A stretch of DNA of 64,000 nt. It comes from Thysanoteuthis rhombus. Lineage: Eukaryota; Mollusca; Cephalopoda; Oegopsida; Thysanoteuthidae. Of this stretch, positions 41,132 through 56,047 are shown piece by piece; within the stretch, counting starts at the first letter, position 1; each line of letters begins with the position of its first letter. The notes under the pieces were generated by a model, which ran no database searches, was not told the origin of the DNA, and saw nothing but the letters and a program-made list of their open reading frames with translations. The DNA lies in assembly GCA_963457665.1 (NCBI GenBank), contig OY735213.1:51171285-51235284 (forward strand), in the 5' to 3' direction. The position numbers were made by a program, and so were the translations under genes.

Positions 41132-44100
41132 TCAATAAAAAAAAGATTCGGTTAGTCACTTAATGGAAACCAACAGCACGTCTTGTTGGGGGTGACCTAT
41201 GAATAAGTTACTTCCCTTGCCTTTTGTCGGACAGTAATTAATAAAAAGTCCAAATTTTCAGAACAAGCAGGCACAAGCTAGGGACTATTTTAGCATGAAC
41301 TTACATTGCAAAATGAAGCGCCTCACTAAAAACTGAGGCGGGGAGAATAATATTTTCCTAGATATGATAAGGAGTAAATGTTAAATATTCAGTTCTCTAG
41401 CTCTATTGGCACGTCCTGTGAGCATCATACATACATAGCCAGCCAGACCAACTTGAAAACCGAAGAAACCTATTTCGACACTTGGTTGACAGTTTCTAAT
41501 TATATGTTAGGTGCGAAGAGAAGTTTTATCTGGACAATACATTTTTACCTAATCTTATATATAGAAAACAGATTTTGGTCCATCACCCTATATATATCAT
41601 TACATTTTATACGCTATAAAAATTATGAGAGAAAATAAAAATTACTTACAAATTGAAATGTCTTTTAGTTCTAATGGTGTCTTCATTGTCCAAATTACTA
41701 CGTTTGCCTTTTTTAACTCTCATGCTACCCTTTGGAGTGATTTTGTGTATATGGTAACACTAGTTCTAAACCAGCGTTTATCAAACTGTGTGCTGTGACT
41801 ACCTTCCAAGTATGCTGTGTAGATTTTCCCAAAGTGTCCAGTATGGTATTATGCTTGTTTCGTTTCCACCACAGAGTTGTGAGTTTTGTGTTTTTACCGT
41901 TAGATTTTACGAGATCTCAATCTTTTTGAAAGGACAAAGTGATAATGAGTATGTACGTCACTAGAGCGAGATAAAAGTTTCATTCATAGGCTGCCAAAAT
42001 GTTTTCGTCAAATAAGTCAAATATGTTTCTTAAAACGTCTTACAATAGAATTTGAGAACAAGTGAAAACACTAGAGTCGAAACCAATTGATCTGCTTCAA
42101 AGACTACAAAAGGTTAGACTGATATAAAGAAACTTTCCTAAGTAAGTAAACAAGATTTGAAAGTTTAACCTACTTTTTTGTTCCAGATTAGAGTTCGGAG
42201 TTCATGTTTTCATCAGCTCTACCAATCAGAAGGCTTGAAATAGGAAGCTTTTCTGAGGCAAAAGTGAAGTGGTTAAACCATTGAAGAATGCAATTACCCC
42301 TTGCCAGTCGGAATCCTGATCAAAAGGCATTAGTCAAAAGGTCTACAGAGTAATATGGACCACTGCAAGTTACAATCACGTTCTGTCAAAGGGAAAACAC
42401 TATAATACAAATATATAAGTATGTATGTATTTGGAATGACTCTAAAGCAAAGACCGAACACGATTGAAACTTGCAGTAGTCTACACTACACTGTTGCCCA
42501 GTCACCACTACCTGCAGGTTTTCCATTCGTGGTTCAGCCTTGAATAAGTCAATGGTAAGATTTTTGAGAGTTTTGTGGCATACCATGAAGAACCACACCG
42601 TAGGAAATATGCCATACAGTATTAACGAAATGTATAAAGTTTAGGAAATCAAATGCATATATGTTTATAATATGGCAACAACCACGCACTTGATGTGTGT
42701 TGATAAATACATCTGGCAATATATTATTTTTATCATAATATTTGAGTTATCAATAAGAGGAAAGATTTTAGAAAATTTTCAACTGAAAATTACTTACGTA
42801 AACAATATAAACCGTAAATAAACCCAGATGAAAACTTCACTATACTTCAGTTTCTTGGGGTTTTTTTTCATAAATCATTGGTTAACTGTATATCTTTTTC
42901 TGCCTGCTTTACGACACTTGTATATTCGTACATTTTCAATTTAGAACCGGTGAAGTGTTTGTTTATCAAAAGGTTTATGAGACAAGATTTATGGTTTTTG
43001 GGAACCAGAAGGGAGGGATTGGGTTTCAAAAATCATTCCCAGATTTAGTACATCCATACCCTCATAACCCCCACGATTGGTAAGGGATAACTGTATATGG
43101 CTCAATTATTGTCAAACTTCAGTTCAAACTAGGAGCTCACATAGTTTTTTCACCATAACAAGAAAAACAGAAACAATCTTCACCAAATTTAGGGGAGTAA
43201 ACCCTCCACTGTTTGCTAGTCCTATCAAACCGAACCAATATGTAAAAATTAACATTCCCCTACCATGATTTGAAATCATGACCAAGCGATTGATAGCCAG
43301 GTTCCTTACCGACTGAGCCAAACTGACAAATCTTGCATGCCTAGAGAAATTTATCTCATTGATATGCAAGGGCTCATCTCATTCTAATAAATGAAGACAT
43401 TTATCAAAAAAAATAAATAAATAAAAAAAAGATATATATATATTTTCATAATTTTCACTAATTATATATATGCTAAAATATACCCGTAAAAAATGACAGG
43501 GTTACTTATGTATGGATTGGCACTATAGAGTCTAAAGCCATTTTATTTGTTGATTTTTTTTTAATAATTCAAGTATTCTGATTTCAGGTTTTTGGAGTTT
43601 TTTTAAATTTCAACTAAACTCAAGCTGTTTTGAAGGGTAATGGGACGTTGAGTCAGAAGAGTTTCTGTGACATAAACTTTATTGTAATGTCATAATAGGA
43701 AGGTAAGTTGACCAATGACATGCATAAGTACATACAAACAGCAAGAAATTTGCATGTATATCTGTTTTACGATTAGATACAATACAAAAGGTACAGCAAT
43801 TATCTTCAATCAGAATAGAAGTTAGAGTGGAGTCTGACCCTGCAACAGCCAGGCTTGTTACCAACACTAGTAAATCAGGTATACTATTTTGCTGCAGCCA
43901 AAAACTAGAGCATTCCTATAAAAGCTTTCCCGAATCCCAAATGGCGTAAAGAGAAGCAGCAATTATCATTAATTTATATGGGAAATTTTCTTCACCATTC
44001 CCAGACCCCAAAAATGGTGAGGATGGTATCAGGACTGGATCCTCGGAGATTGCAGTGGTTGGCATAGGAGATACATGGCACTGGGGTACAGAAAAGGAAG

Positions 44101-47100
44101 AAAGAGAGTGCATGCTGCCTCTATAATGGCTCACTGCAAAAACAAAAGCTGGACACTACAGTTGCTCCTTACCTTTTTATGGAAAAGGCAAAAAGTGATG
44201 CAAGGCAAACTTTTGAAAAGCAAGGGGCAGGTGGGTGGTGTATCACCCAGGTTTGAATTCCATGATTTGGGGGGGGGGATCTTTAGAAAGGAAGCTAAAA
44301 AAAATTTGGTTACAATAGAAGAGTTTATTATTAATCCCTTTCAACAGAATTGAAAAGGAGGTATTTGTATTTGATTAAATTTCGGAAAATATCCATACAC
44401 AATTACCACCTCTATAATATAGCTATTTCTCTTAATACCACCAAAATTTCATGAAAACCCAATGATATCGCTAATTTTTTGTTCTCTCCGCATGATGTCT
44501 ACAAGAGTTATTCACTGAATTTCAATCAGATTTTGTGAATGAATGGACAATAGGCTACACGAGAACTGATTAACTTTTGGATTGGATCCATGCACAATTA
44601 CACCTCTATGTCATAATTATACGTCCAAACTACATGATATCGCCAAAATTTGATGTCAGTCCACACAATATCTCCAAAATTTCTATGAATTTCAATGACT
44701 TTTTGAGGACAGGTTGACAATACAGAAGTTAAGCATTGATTAAATTCTGGAATGGATCCATAAATACTTAATCCCCTTGATCATGGCATTGGCAGAGGTC
44801 TGAGTGCTTTCTAGTTTCAAATGGTGGTTAGGAAATATTTTCATCAGCAAAACTGTTACTTTCAAGAGGAAGAGTCCACAGTTACGGAATGAGAACCAAA
44901 AGAAAATTACAGTGTTTACTATACGAGTGGATTTATTATTTTATCATTTGATGAAGTATTGTGACCCATTATGACAACAAAGGTAAAGAGTCATCAGCCT
45001 TCTAGCATTGGTCGTTAGACATAAACCTTCCCCAAGATTTGTCAGACCTCTCCATGATGGGCATCACGGAGCTGATACTTCATTGACTTGTCTAGTTCCT
45101 CACGCCGTGTCATATTTTACCGGGCACATTTTTTCTGGGGATCTAGGTTGTGAGTCATAAAGTACAGAGATTGTCTGCCATTTTTGTAACATGCCCAGTC
45201 CATTGCCATTTGAGTTTTCTATACCTCTAACAGCTGTCTTTTCTCTAAAGCTATTTTGCCATCCCTCCATGTGATGTTGAGCATGATTCTCTCCTGTGCA
45301 CATTGCATGGTTCTCAGTTTGAGAATCAATCTTTTGGTTAGGTTCCATGTTTCAGCTCCATAGATCACTATCAGGAGAATGCATTGGTTGTATACCCTCC
45401 TTTTTAGGATTAAAAGAATTTTCTTGTTTTTGAAGGTTGAGCTGGTTCTACTGGAAACTTGCCCACCTAGGTGTAACCACAAAATGAGGAGATGCAAAAT
45501 TCAAATTAATACCAGGAAAGAATGCAGGAAAATGTTCCTCACCAACCTGCAACCACTTAGCATACAAAAACAGGAGGTAAATAGTAGTCAAAATTAATAT
45601 GATGTCCTGCCACAACAAACAAAATACTATAATCCAAAATAAACATTCCATTTCTAAGGTTTTTAAATATTAAAGAAGACCATCTTACTAATCGACACAG
45701 ACACTGGAGTTTGTTATTCCATTATGATTTTTTAAATTACAGGTTAACTGACCCGTGCATTAGCTAAAGGTCTGATTCAGTGGGAACTCCATTAAGACAC
45801 ACCTGAAATAGATTTATTCATAGTTCTTCTTTCATTTTTGAGGGATTGTTTAATCAACAATCTTTTTCACCACAACTTCCACAGGCTAGGTTTAGAAATT
45901 CTTAGTGGGGAGATTTCCGAAGGTTGGAGGGGATGACCCCCCTCCCACCATGGTTGGAGGGCAGAGAAAATTGCAAATTCTAGAAACTCTAAAACAGCTA
46001 TGTGTAGTATATCAAAAACCTATCTTAACTTTAATTCACAAAATCAGGGAAATTGATAGGTCTACATAAAGGAGGGACAAATTTTTTAACAGGCATATTT
46101 TTTTTTTTGATGTAGGAGATTCATACAAATTCAATGCGGGGGGGAGACACCAACGAAATACTGGAGACTTGGTAGGTCTGCTTCCAGATAGTATATAAAC
46201 AAAATTTTGTTAAAACACATTCTAGATTTGAGTTCGCTTCATCATATTACACTAATTAGCATGCCAGATTAAGCTCGATAGGAGCCTGGAAAACAGATCA
46301 AATTGGAACCCCCTACCCTAAAGATACATAAATCTCTAATTCATATAAATGATCAACACAGCTCACACAAGTACCATAACTAATTATCTAAAAAATTATC
46401 AAATGAAAATAGACCTTTCATCTATAAAAAAAAAAAAAAAAAATATATATATATTATATATATATATACCAGCACAAGATTTGGGCATTGCTGGTTCCAA
46501 AATGACCACAGAGAACCCAAAAAGTTCTTTTTTGAAAGGAAAAAAAAAAAAAAAAAAACAGAACTCCATGGATGGTGCCTAGTGGTGTACTCCAGCAAAT
46601 TTTCAGGGGTTGTTGCCCCAAAACTGATTAGGAGCACCTGGAAAGATGGAAAAACACAGACTAACAAAGAGAAGAATTTGTGGCCCAGTTAGCTGGTTGG
46701 TCAAGCAGGCCATTTGTGGGGTTATGATGATCCAATAACAAGTACAAAACAATCATTCCAAGGGAAATTATGAATCACAGCCATCTGTATACCTCATAAA
46801 TTAAGCATTGGTGGTAGCAAAATGGAATTACCTTAATGAAAATACATTATGGCTTGAATGATAAATTCATGATTTTTTCCCTTAAACAGGTCTGGTTCGT
46901 CACTGAACAGAAACTGTCACATGACCAATATCTTTTAGGCAGTATACCGTGGTGGAGGAGATCAATTAAAAAAATAGGAAGAATAATAAATAAGTTACTT
47001 TTTTTGCCCTTTTTTGGGGCCCATGATCACTAAATAATCCGAATTTCTCCCCACTTATTGAGGAAGGTGTGTGTACAAAATATCAAGTTTTGAGTATGAA

Positions 47101-50100
47101 TGATAAGGACTAAGCAAAGTCTGGATAGATATACATGTATGTATCTATCAATCTATGTCCGAATACATGAATAACCTAAACCCAGAAACAGTGCTTAGAA
47201 AAAATAAATTGATTGTTACTATTTTCCATAAAGCAGGTAAGCCAAGCAGATTTAGAGGATCTAACACATTCGTGGAAGTTTTTTCCTAAAAACTCTGGAG
47301 TACAACGAAATCATGCGCCGATATCAGCAAGGAGGTTCAAATCAGGTCCAGATGGCTATCATGGCTGAGGCGATAATATGAAAAAATTGAAAAAGATTTT
47401 TTCTAGGCCTGAGCCTACTCCAATCTACTTGGCCCCTCAAACTTACCATGGAGCCCTTCAGATTCAGGGGAGCTGAGGCCTTTACTTTATGCTGCATTTG
47501 TTGGTTTGGTTACCCAAAGTTGGATGGACCTTTCTTTACATAGGTATTGTATGCATTGTGTCTTGCCTACCACTTTCTCCCTTTGCCTCATTAAACCTCT
47601 ATCATCATTTTTCAACCAGGCCATGGCTATTGTTATCATTTAATAAGTAAATTATAGATGAAAAAAGTAATAATTAGATTATTAAATATATTCATATTTC
47701 AAATATTCTTTACAATAAACCCTCACTCGAATGAACCTTGATATAACGAATTTCAACTAGAACAAACTCAAGGGTCCATCTGAACTGACTTCAGGTTTAC
47801 CAAATGAAATTCAATAAACGTAGTGAATACGTGGACCATGTAAATGCTGCGAACACTTGGAACCTAATGAACATTCATCTGGTTTACTGAACAATTGGGT
47901 TTTTTTTATTTTTTTTTAGAACTGAGATATCCAGCAGTTTGACACCCTTCACTGCCACTCTCACAAAATCTCTTGCACACTGGACAATGGCACCATTCTT
48001 ACTGAGTACCCACTGCCTCATGGCAGCACCTACAATTCCATCAACAACCCTTTCCATGGGATGCTGTGAACAATTGCCCACTTCACATTTTATGATTCTT
48101 CCAAACTCACTTGAAATCTTGAGACAGTACTTAATCTTGAAATCAGAGACAAGGCCATCTATATACAAGATAAGACAGTCACCTAGGCCAGAACCTTTCA
48201 GCAAATCTATCATCTTCATCAGAAAATGTAAAAACTTAATCTCTTCCCTTGTCTTTATGATCCATTACAAAGAGCATTGATTTGCATAGATCTTTCTGAT
48301 ATTGAGTCACAGTAAATAGGTTAACGCTAGCTTTGGACCAGAGAGCACTTTAGATTTCATCTTTGTAGGAGCAGCTGTACGCCACTGCAAAATCACACTG
48401 ACATACAGTTACATTTGAATTTGTTCTTTTCATGCTGGAAAGAATCTGACTGAATGCATTTAACTCTCACATGAATTTGGAATTCTACCCATTCTTCAAA
48501 GATGCCTTCAAGAACAACTGACCCTTACAACCTTGTATAAACTCTACATGGATTCTTTCCGAGCTTTCATCCTTCTTCCATTCCACATCTTCACTAAGAT
48601 TGACCCCTTCCTCTCTCTCACTGAACAACTGACCAAACTTTGAGCCAGCAATCAACCTCAAGACAAGCATTTTCACAAAGAAATTGACCTAAACTCGGAG
48701 AGTTCAAAATTCAAGGCTTTCAATTCCAGAGAAAAATTTTCAGGATTTTTTACATTCACATTGATATTCTAGTTGATCTGTCAGTCATAAGACATTTTGA
48801 GGTTGCAAAGACGCAAATTTACTGAAACCAATTTCAACTGTAGGGCTTGCACTTTTGAACATATAAAATACTTCTTTTACATATATGACATGTTTTCTTA
48901 ATTTTAGCTTCTTCCCTTCTTTGTACATGGCCACTTCATCTTCTGTTCCAGGTATGGTTTAGACCACATCACATCTAAAATAAAAGTCTTTCACTATTTT
49001 AATGATTTCATCTGCCAGGGAACACTCGGGACAAATCAGATAACCCATTTCATCTTCTAGCTACTTTCTCATTAATTACAATGACCTTAGCTGTGGATCA
49101 AGACCTAAAATATACAAGTCTTAAAACATTGAACGAGATAGAAACAAAGGGTGACACATATAACAAAAATGAGAGATGCACATAACAAGTATTTTGCAGT
49201 TTTTATACAGAATAGTTTTCATCACTACAATCCAATAATAGATAAATCAATAGATGGACACTATCATTATTGATCTGCACAAAAGGAATTTTAGGAATCT
49301 GTATGAATAAATAACAGGAAATGCAGTTTAAAGACAGGGATGTCTAATTTCTGACATGAATAACACTTGAAAATGCTTGATACACAGCTTTCAACTCCGA
49401 TACACTAATTATTGCATTGATTAATGAGTTTCATCCCTTAATAATATCTTAGATCTTATTCTGAGTTATAACAATGAATATATCAATCGATATGAGGTGT
49501 CTTAAATGTCTCAAAGTAGAAATAGTATGGTGACAGGCGTAACATCGAATGAGTCTAAAAAAAACTTTTCAAAGTTATTTTTTCCAATAGTATAAAATAT
49601 TTTTGTTAATGCTAGTTGTACTTTTTTTTTTTAAAGAAAACATGGCAGCTATCAAATCTAAAAAAATTGGTGAGCTCCCCCCAACAATACAGTGAAATAA
49701 ACATATCTATTGTTAAAATAATTGGAGTATTTAGTTCCTTTTCACTTATGCGTTTTTTAAAACTTTGGTCTTCATGAGATTTCATATCTGCCTTTTGTTG
49801 TAACTGATCATTGCATGCCATCACAACAACCACCACCATAATTTCAAACGCTCACCAGTTTGATTCTTTTTTTTTTTTTTTATAACAATCATATAATATA
49901 ATCTCCTTATTAATAGTACAAGACATGGTTGGTAACATCCACAGTCACCTTGAATTATTACTCAATTTGTCTATCATTATAGTATAAGGAAGAAGTGGAA
50001 TAGAGGGGAAAAAGGAAGATGAACGGCAAAAAATGATGAGACAAGCCTAAACCTCTATACGTCACTAATGGTAAGAGAGAGTAGAGGTAAGAAAAGAAAA

Positions 50101-50785
50101 AGAGAGAGTGGAAGAAAACTGAGAGAGAAAGTATAAATGCTGTGAAATAAGGAAAGCAGGGAAAAAGACAGAGAGAAAAGGACATTTCATTTTTATCCTA
50201 ATAAATCAACATAGAAGTTAAATTATTTTGCAATATGAAATATAAATATTTTGAGACAAACAGAAATTCATACAAAAAAGTCACCAAAACCAACATTTAC
50301 TTGAAGTCAACAACATATGGAGTTGTTTTATAATAATAACAACAAAATTCTATGGGAGGAGGAATAGTTGTTTAAAACAGCATTTTGAATTAAGAAACAG
50401 AGAGGGGGGGATAAGGAAGTGAATTGAATCGTTAGTATGATGACACTGACTGGCCTTGATAATGATAGCCAAAACTGAAGAGAGGCAGAAAAGGAAATTG
50501 GGTTAAAAAGAGCAGGGGTGGGGGCAGATAAGGAAGGTAGTTTTATTTATTTGTTGGCTGCTTGTGTGAAACAAAATCATACATCAAGTGAAAGTTTTGG
50601 TAGTTTAATAAGAGGGTGAGAAGAGAGAGACATGAACTACTCGTAGGTGGAGGGATGATTTATTTATTCATCAGTCAACTGTCTCACAAATGAGAGCATC
50701 CTGCCACATGAATCATACTATTTTTCACCCAATGGGCCAGGTTATAAGCCAGCATATTTAACTTGAGACAACACTATTGAACAAT

Positions 50786-50846
<61 letters not shown>

Positions 50847-51976
50847 TTGACAAATTGGAAAAACTAGATATTTTCATGTATTGTGCATTGATTACCAAAT
50901 CATATAATTTGCATCATCAAAAAATACTATTCCATATATATATATATATATATATATTTGACAAATTGGAAAAACTAGATGTTTTCATGTATTATGCATT
51001 GATTATCAAATCATAATTTGCATCATCAAAAAATACTATTCCATATATGTATATATATATATATTTATATATATATATAAAAAGCAATTAAAATTTTGAA
51101 AATCAAAAAAAAAAAAAAAAAGCTTATGAAGTATAAGCTGTTCAAATACAGATATACATCTGCTTTATGTTCCTACAGGTAGCCCACATTCAAGGTTTAA
51201 TAGAAAATACAGCTATTTAGGTTAGCATGTCTAGGTTAATAACAATTCCAGATCATTGTAGGATAGGATATCTTGGTTAGGTTAGGTTGCTCAAGCTAAA
51301 AATGAACATAAAAAACAGCCTTTTAATCGCTGAGTGACATACTGGTCCGGAAATGTTACTCATAAGGATTTAATTGGTTCTTAAAACTTCATAATTAAAA
51401 ATCACTGGGGTGAAAAGAAAAAGAAAAAAGAGAAAAAAGAAAACAAAAGGTGGGTTTTGTGTGTGTGAACCTTCTTTACGACGGATGGGAAGAAACGGCC
51501 CAGTCTATCACTGTATTTGAATTGTAAATACAAGCCCCAACATGAAACTTAAAAAAGGTATTTTATTCTATGAAGTAACGAATCACTGGACGGTTTTAGA
51601 GTCTAATGGGTCAAAAGCGCATGAAATAACAGCAGATATTTTTTTTGTTTTTGACATGTTTAACTAAAAAGAATCATAACTGAAATAATTTTTGTATCAG
51701 AATTTTCTCTACTCTTTCTTCCAATGAAATGAAGGCACCTACCTCAAGAAAATAGAAAAATGAATATTTTGCATTTTCTTTCTAAAAGACCTTCTGCACA
51801 GGGAATTTGTTAGTCTCGAAAAAAAAGTTAGTTTTTTCAAGTTTCAGGGGCGGAGAGTCCTAGAATAAGCCGGCTTCCAATCGGTAGATGAAGAAACCAA
51901 TTTTGTGTATGTTAAAAAAAAGCAGGTCTCATTTATTTTCAGAATAAACATCTACAATTCATAATTTGCATTTTAG

Positions 51977-52011
<35 letters not shown>

Positions 52012-55000
52012 TCCTTCCCGCTTCATTAGTACGGGTAAAGAAGATATTGATAGATGTAGAAAATCTGATATGGATAGACCGACACAGTGGTAAACTTATA
52101 GTATGTTACCTAACGCACATGATACTACAAAAAGAAGAAACCCTTCGATACAATTTTTTTCTGTGAGAGGGTTTTTTTTTTTCATTAATGCAGCCAACTA
52201 ATTTGGTCGCCATCTTGAAAATTATACCTTTCCACATCAGTATACTTTTAGTATTTTATTTATCATACCCGATACTACCAAAGAACTGTTGAGAATCCTT
52301 TTGTAGTAAATTTTTGAGAAAAAGGTAGGTTGGTTCTATAAATGAATCCCACTAATTTGGACACCATCTTGAAAATGATACTTTTCCAGAAGTCAGATGG
52401 TGGTAGACTTTTATGTTTGCAAATATGCATGATAATAGAAAAAAGACGTTGAGAAAGTTTTTGACACAATGGGGGCAGGGCAAGGACAGGGTCATGAATG
52501 CAGCCGACTAATTTGACAGCCATCTTGAACATTATACCTTTCTAGCAGTTGACTGCAGTAGAATTTTGGTATCTTATTAAGCACACCTGATACTACAAAA
52601 AAAAAAAAAAAAGAACGTTGAGAAACCTTTTGTAGCAATTTTTGTGGGAGGGTTAAGGTGGTTCTTTTCATAAATGCACTCAACTTGAATTTCAAGTATA
52701 AAACCAGTGAGTTGCTGTCAGAATGAACAAAAGGAATTTATAACAATCTAATAGTTCAGACTGTTCATATTTGAGGAAATTTTGCAACATGAAAACTTTC
52801 AAAACTTCTTCATGAAGCTTCAATTTAACTCTAATAATGTTTGATCAGCATAAGTACGACAATACGGGAATAGGACTTACTAACAAGATAGACAGAAAAA
52901 TCAAAATATTGATCAAAATATTAGTTTTCAAGAATCAACTTTTCTCGATTTGATTCAAACGAGAAAACTTTAATAAGTTACCATTTGTTGATTTTCTTGT
53001 CTTAACGAATTGAACATTATGATTAATTCAAAAGAATTTTACAATTCACTTTTGCATCCTATACTCCAACATCAATGATATTCCCGTTGTACCACATTAG
53101 GGTTTGGGGTAGGATTAAGGATAAGGGTGAGAAATTAAGGATCACAGTCATTGGAGTATGAGATGAGAAAATAAAGCAATACTAATAGGTCTGTAAGAGG
53201 GACTGCACTTTTGGGGGACAGGGGACCGCAATTCTTGAATTGTAACCCTACCCTCTCTCCATGCCAAAACTTATTTTTGCTCTTACCAACAGGGTCTGGA
53301 TACTTGGATATCATTAAACAGAATTATACAGTCAATAACTTCCGACAAAAAATTACATATACAGTCACCTACAAGTAATGCTGAGTATAGTCCGTACTTC
53401 AGGCAGTGCTGACGTGTAGGGCCAAAAATTTTAGAGGCTATATGTCTTGAAAAATATTCTAATACTTCTTGAGGGTAAAAAAGTAGAATGTCTCCATCTT
53501 GTTTGAGGATTCATTATGTTTGCATAGAGATATACTATTGATCCATCAAAATGACGTTAATACAAACATCATAATTTTATGAATATCTCATTTTTGATAA
53601 CTGAATACAGAAATAAAAGGGCCCCCACCCCAACCAGTCAGCCAGAAGCATTAAAACTAACGAGGCCAAGCAGGTTGTTAGCCTACAGCAGCAGTTCTCA
53701 AACTTTATTGTATGTCACACACACCAAGTAATATATTTGACTTATTTAGCACACCAACAGTAAAAAATGAAATGAATTAGATGAAAACATTTCAATTGTC
53801 AATGAACAAAACATTAACAGCATACTGATGTATGAACTTTTAATCCTTTTTTTCCTTTCATCTGTTGCTGAGAAGATTGAGATCCAACAAAATGTAGTGA
53901 TAAAACCCCTGGATTGGGAACCCTATAGTGGAAGGTGGAAGTGGGACAGACATAACATGTTCCTGTAAGTGGATAGATTTACGCAGAACTCGTAGGAGAT
54001 AGATGGTGCAAACTATCATCCCACAGCACCAAGTTTGAGAACCACGAGCTCACTGACGAGGCACCGGGCCACTAGGGTTTTGCCTGATTACCCAATCCAC
54101 CCCAGACCAGATGTCATACCACCTATCCTATGTTCATCCTGGGTCTGATTACACTAATATACAAATGTGCTGCCATTTCCTTTATATTCGGAAATTCTTG
54201 CTAAAATGGACCTGACTTTAAAAGGTCACCATCCATCCTAAGGTCAAGTTACCCTTATACACAAATTTTCAACTGGTAAGCAACTGTTTGGGAGTCTATA
54301 ATAAAAAAAATTTTAGTCTGTAGTATAAGAATGAAAGCAAATAAGAACAAAACAATATTCAAATAAAATGAAATGCTCCTGCCACTCTGGCTAACCCACG
54401 AGCATCCTTGGGCAAATGGAAAGATTTAATGAAAGCACGAAAAATATTAGTCATTAAAGTATAAAGCCAAAGAATCTTCACAATGAAATAACCGAATACT
54501 TCATAGCCTCACTTCCTTACAACAGATGGAAAGTATCTGTCCAGTTTACCATCAGAGTTACATTTGTGAATAGAACCCCCCGGCTAGGAGGAGAAAAAAA
54601 TAGATTTCATCAAGAACTAACTTATCCCTGGAAGGTTCTAATGTCTAACTAATCCTTACAATAATTTGAAAAAACTGTGTGTATGCACCGAGATAACTCA
54701 ACAACTAGCCATTGTACGAAGTTTATATTCGCCAGATGAGTTGAGACATGTGCTGGACACTGCAGAGTCAAGTTTGAAGTCGTTTGGCTTTACGGTTCTC
54801 GATTCACAATGGACATTCATCTTGAAATATAGATATATTTTTTTGCCCGAACATGTCATCAGTGTTCTTGAGCATGATAGATGATGCAATGGCATTTCTA
54901 AAAAAATTCCGTTTTGAGAGTGAAAAAGAGAGGGGGGGGGGATCAAGGAGGGGGGGTAGTTTTTTTTTTGTCAAACTTTTCCAGAGAAAAATCAAATAAT

Positions 55001-56006
55001 AGTTTACTTAAAAGGTAACAACGGCATACATTAAATATTCTGTTTTGATTACTAACCATTCACGATGACATTTCTCTTTCTGATTGTTGCAATTAACAAC
55101 AACATAAACAAAGTGCAAAGTCGCATTAATTTACACGGCAATTACGGGAGGCAACTTCACACACCATATAGTCCCTATTCCAACCGAGCACCTTTTGAAT
55201 GGGCATGCCCTCGTGGTTTAAAATCACAGAAGATTACTGGCGTAAGATTTTTCGACTAGGTCAACTAATGTCATGTCAAACTAAAGATAAAGACAATTAA
55301 CAAATCTTTTATCGAGAAGTAAAATTTTGTAAACAAAATTTAAATATCAGAAAAATTAGATAGAATGAGTCAATATAAACAACTATTCTATTCATAGAAA
55401 AGTGAAAATCAATCTTAAAAACAGAAAAATATATTGGTACTGAAAGTAAGCGGAGCAAAAAAAATAAGTTACTAACACTTGAAGACAGTAAAATTGTCGT
55501 GTAAAACGTATAAAAAATTAGTTTCGGCATTTTTTCGCAAATCGTCGCCAACAGAATCATTCATTTATGGATGCAAGTATGGTAGGCTAGACGTCACTAA
55601 AACGCATTCGTCTTACACCTAAATTTATCAAGGATTAAATGAATTGTAATTATAACAACTTAACTGCATTTCTTCTTATTCGGTTATTTACATCATATTT
55701 CTAGAATATTCTTTCTTTGCTTTCGATATATAAAAGGAAATAATTTTTTCTCCATCCTAAATCAATTTATCAACTCAGGAGTTTTTCCTCTTTGTTGGTG
55801 GTCTATAACAAAATGGAAATTCTGAATTCCTGTAGAACTTGGCCTGATGGATTTGCTAAGGAAAAGAGGGATATCTCCTTCATCTAGAAGAAAAAGTTGA
55901 CAAAAAAAGAATGAGATTTTTTCATTTGATTATAAGTAACACCCGATGTTGCTCCCGTCTCTAATATTTTATTCCGTCCCTGACACTCAATTAAATTCAA
56001 TATTTT

Positions 56007-56047
<41 letters not shown>

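Noticed and set aside
41725-41760. Longer exon 2 reading HKITPKGS upstream
   Set aside because: The frame meets TAG shortly upstream and would not match the phase of exon 1; the acceptor ending at 41725 fits both.
47939-48280. Plus-strand 113-codon frame
   Set aside because: Shadow of the minus-strand decayed gene copy, whose motifs are the meaningful ones.
47884-49065. Extra exons of the main gene
   Set aside because: Frames are broken, belong to a recognisable multi-copy family, and are not needed to close the phase between exons 1 and 2.
49958-50185. Phe/Ser/Leu-rich minus frame as a membrane protein
   Set aside because: Translation of the complement of a polypurine tract; low complexity only.
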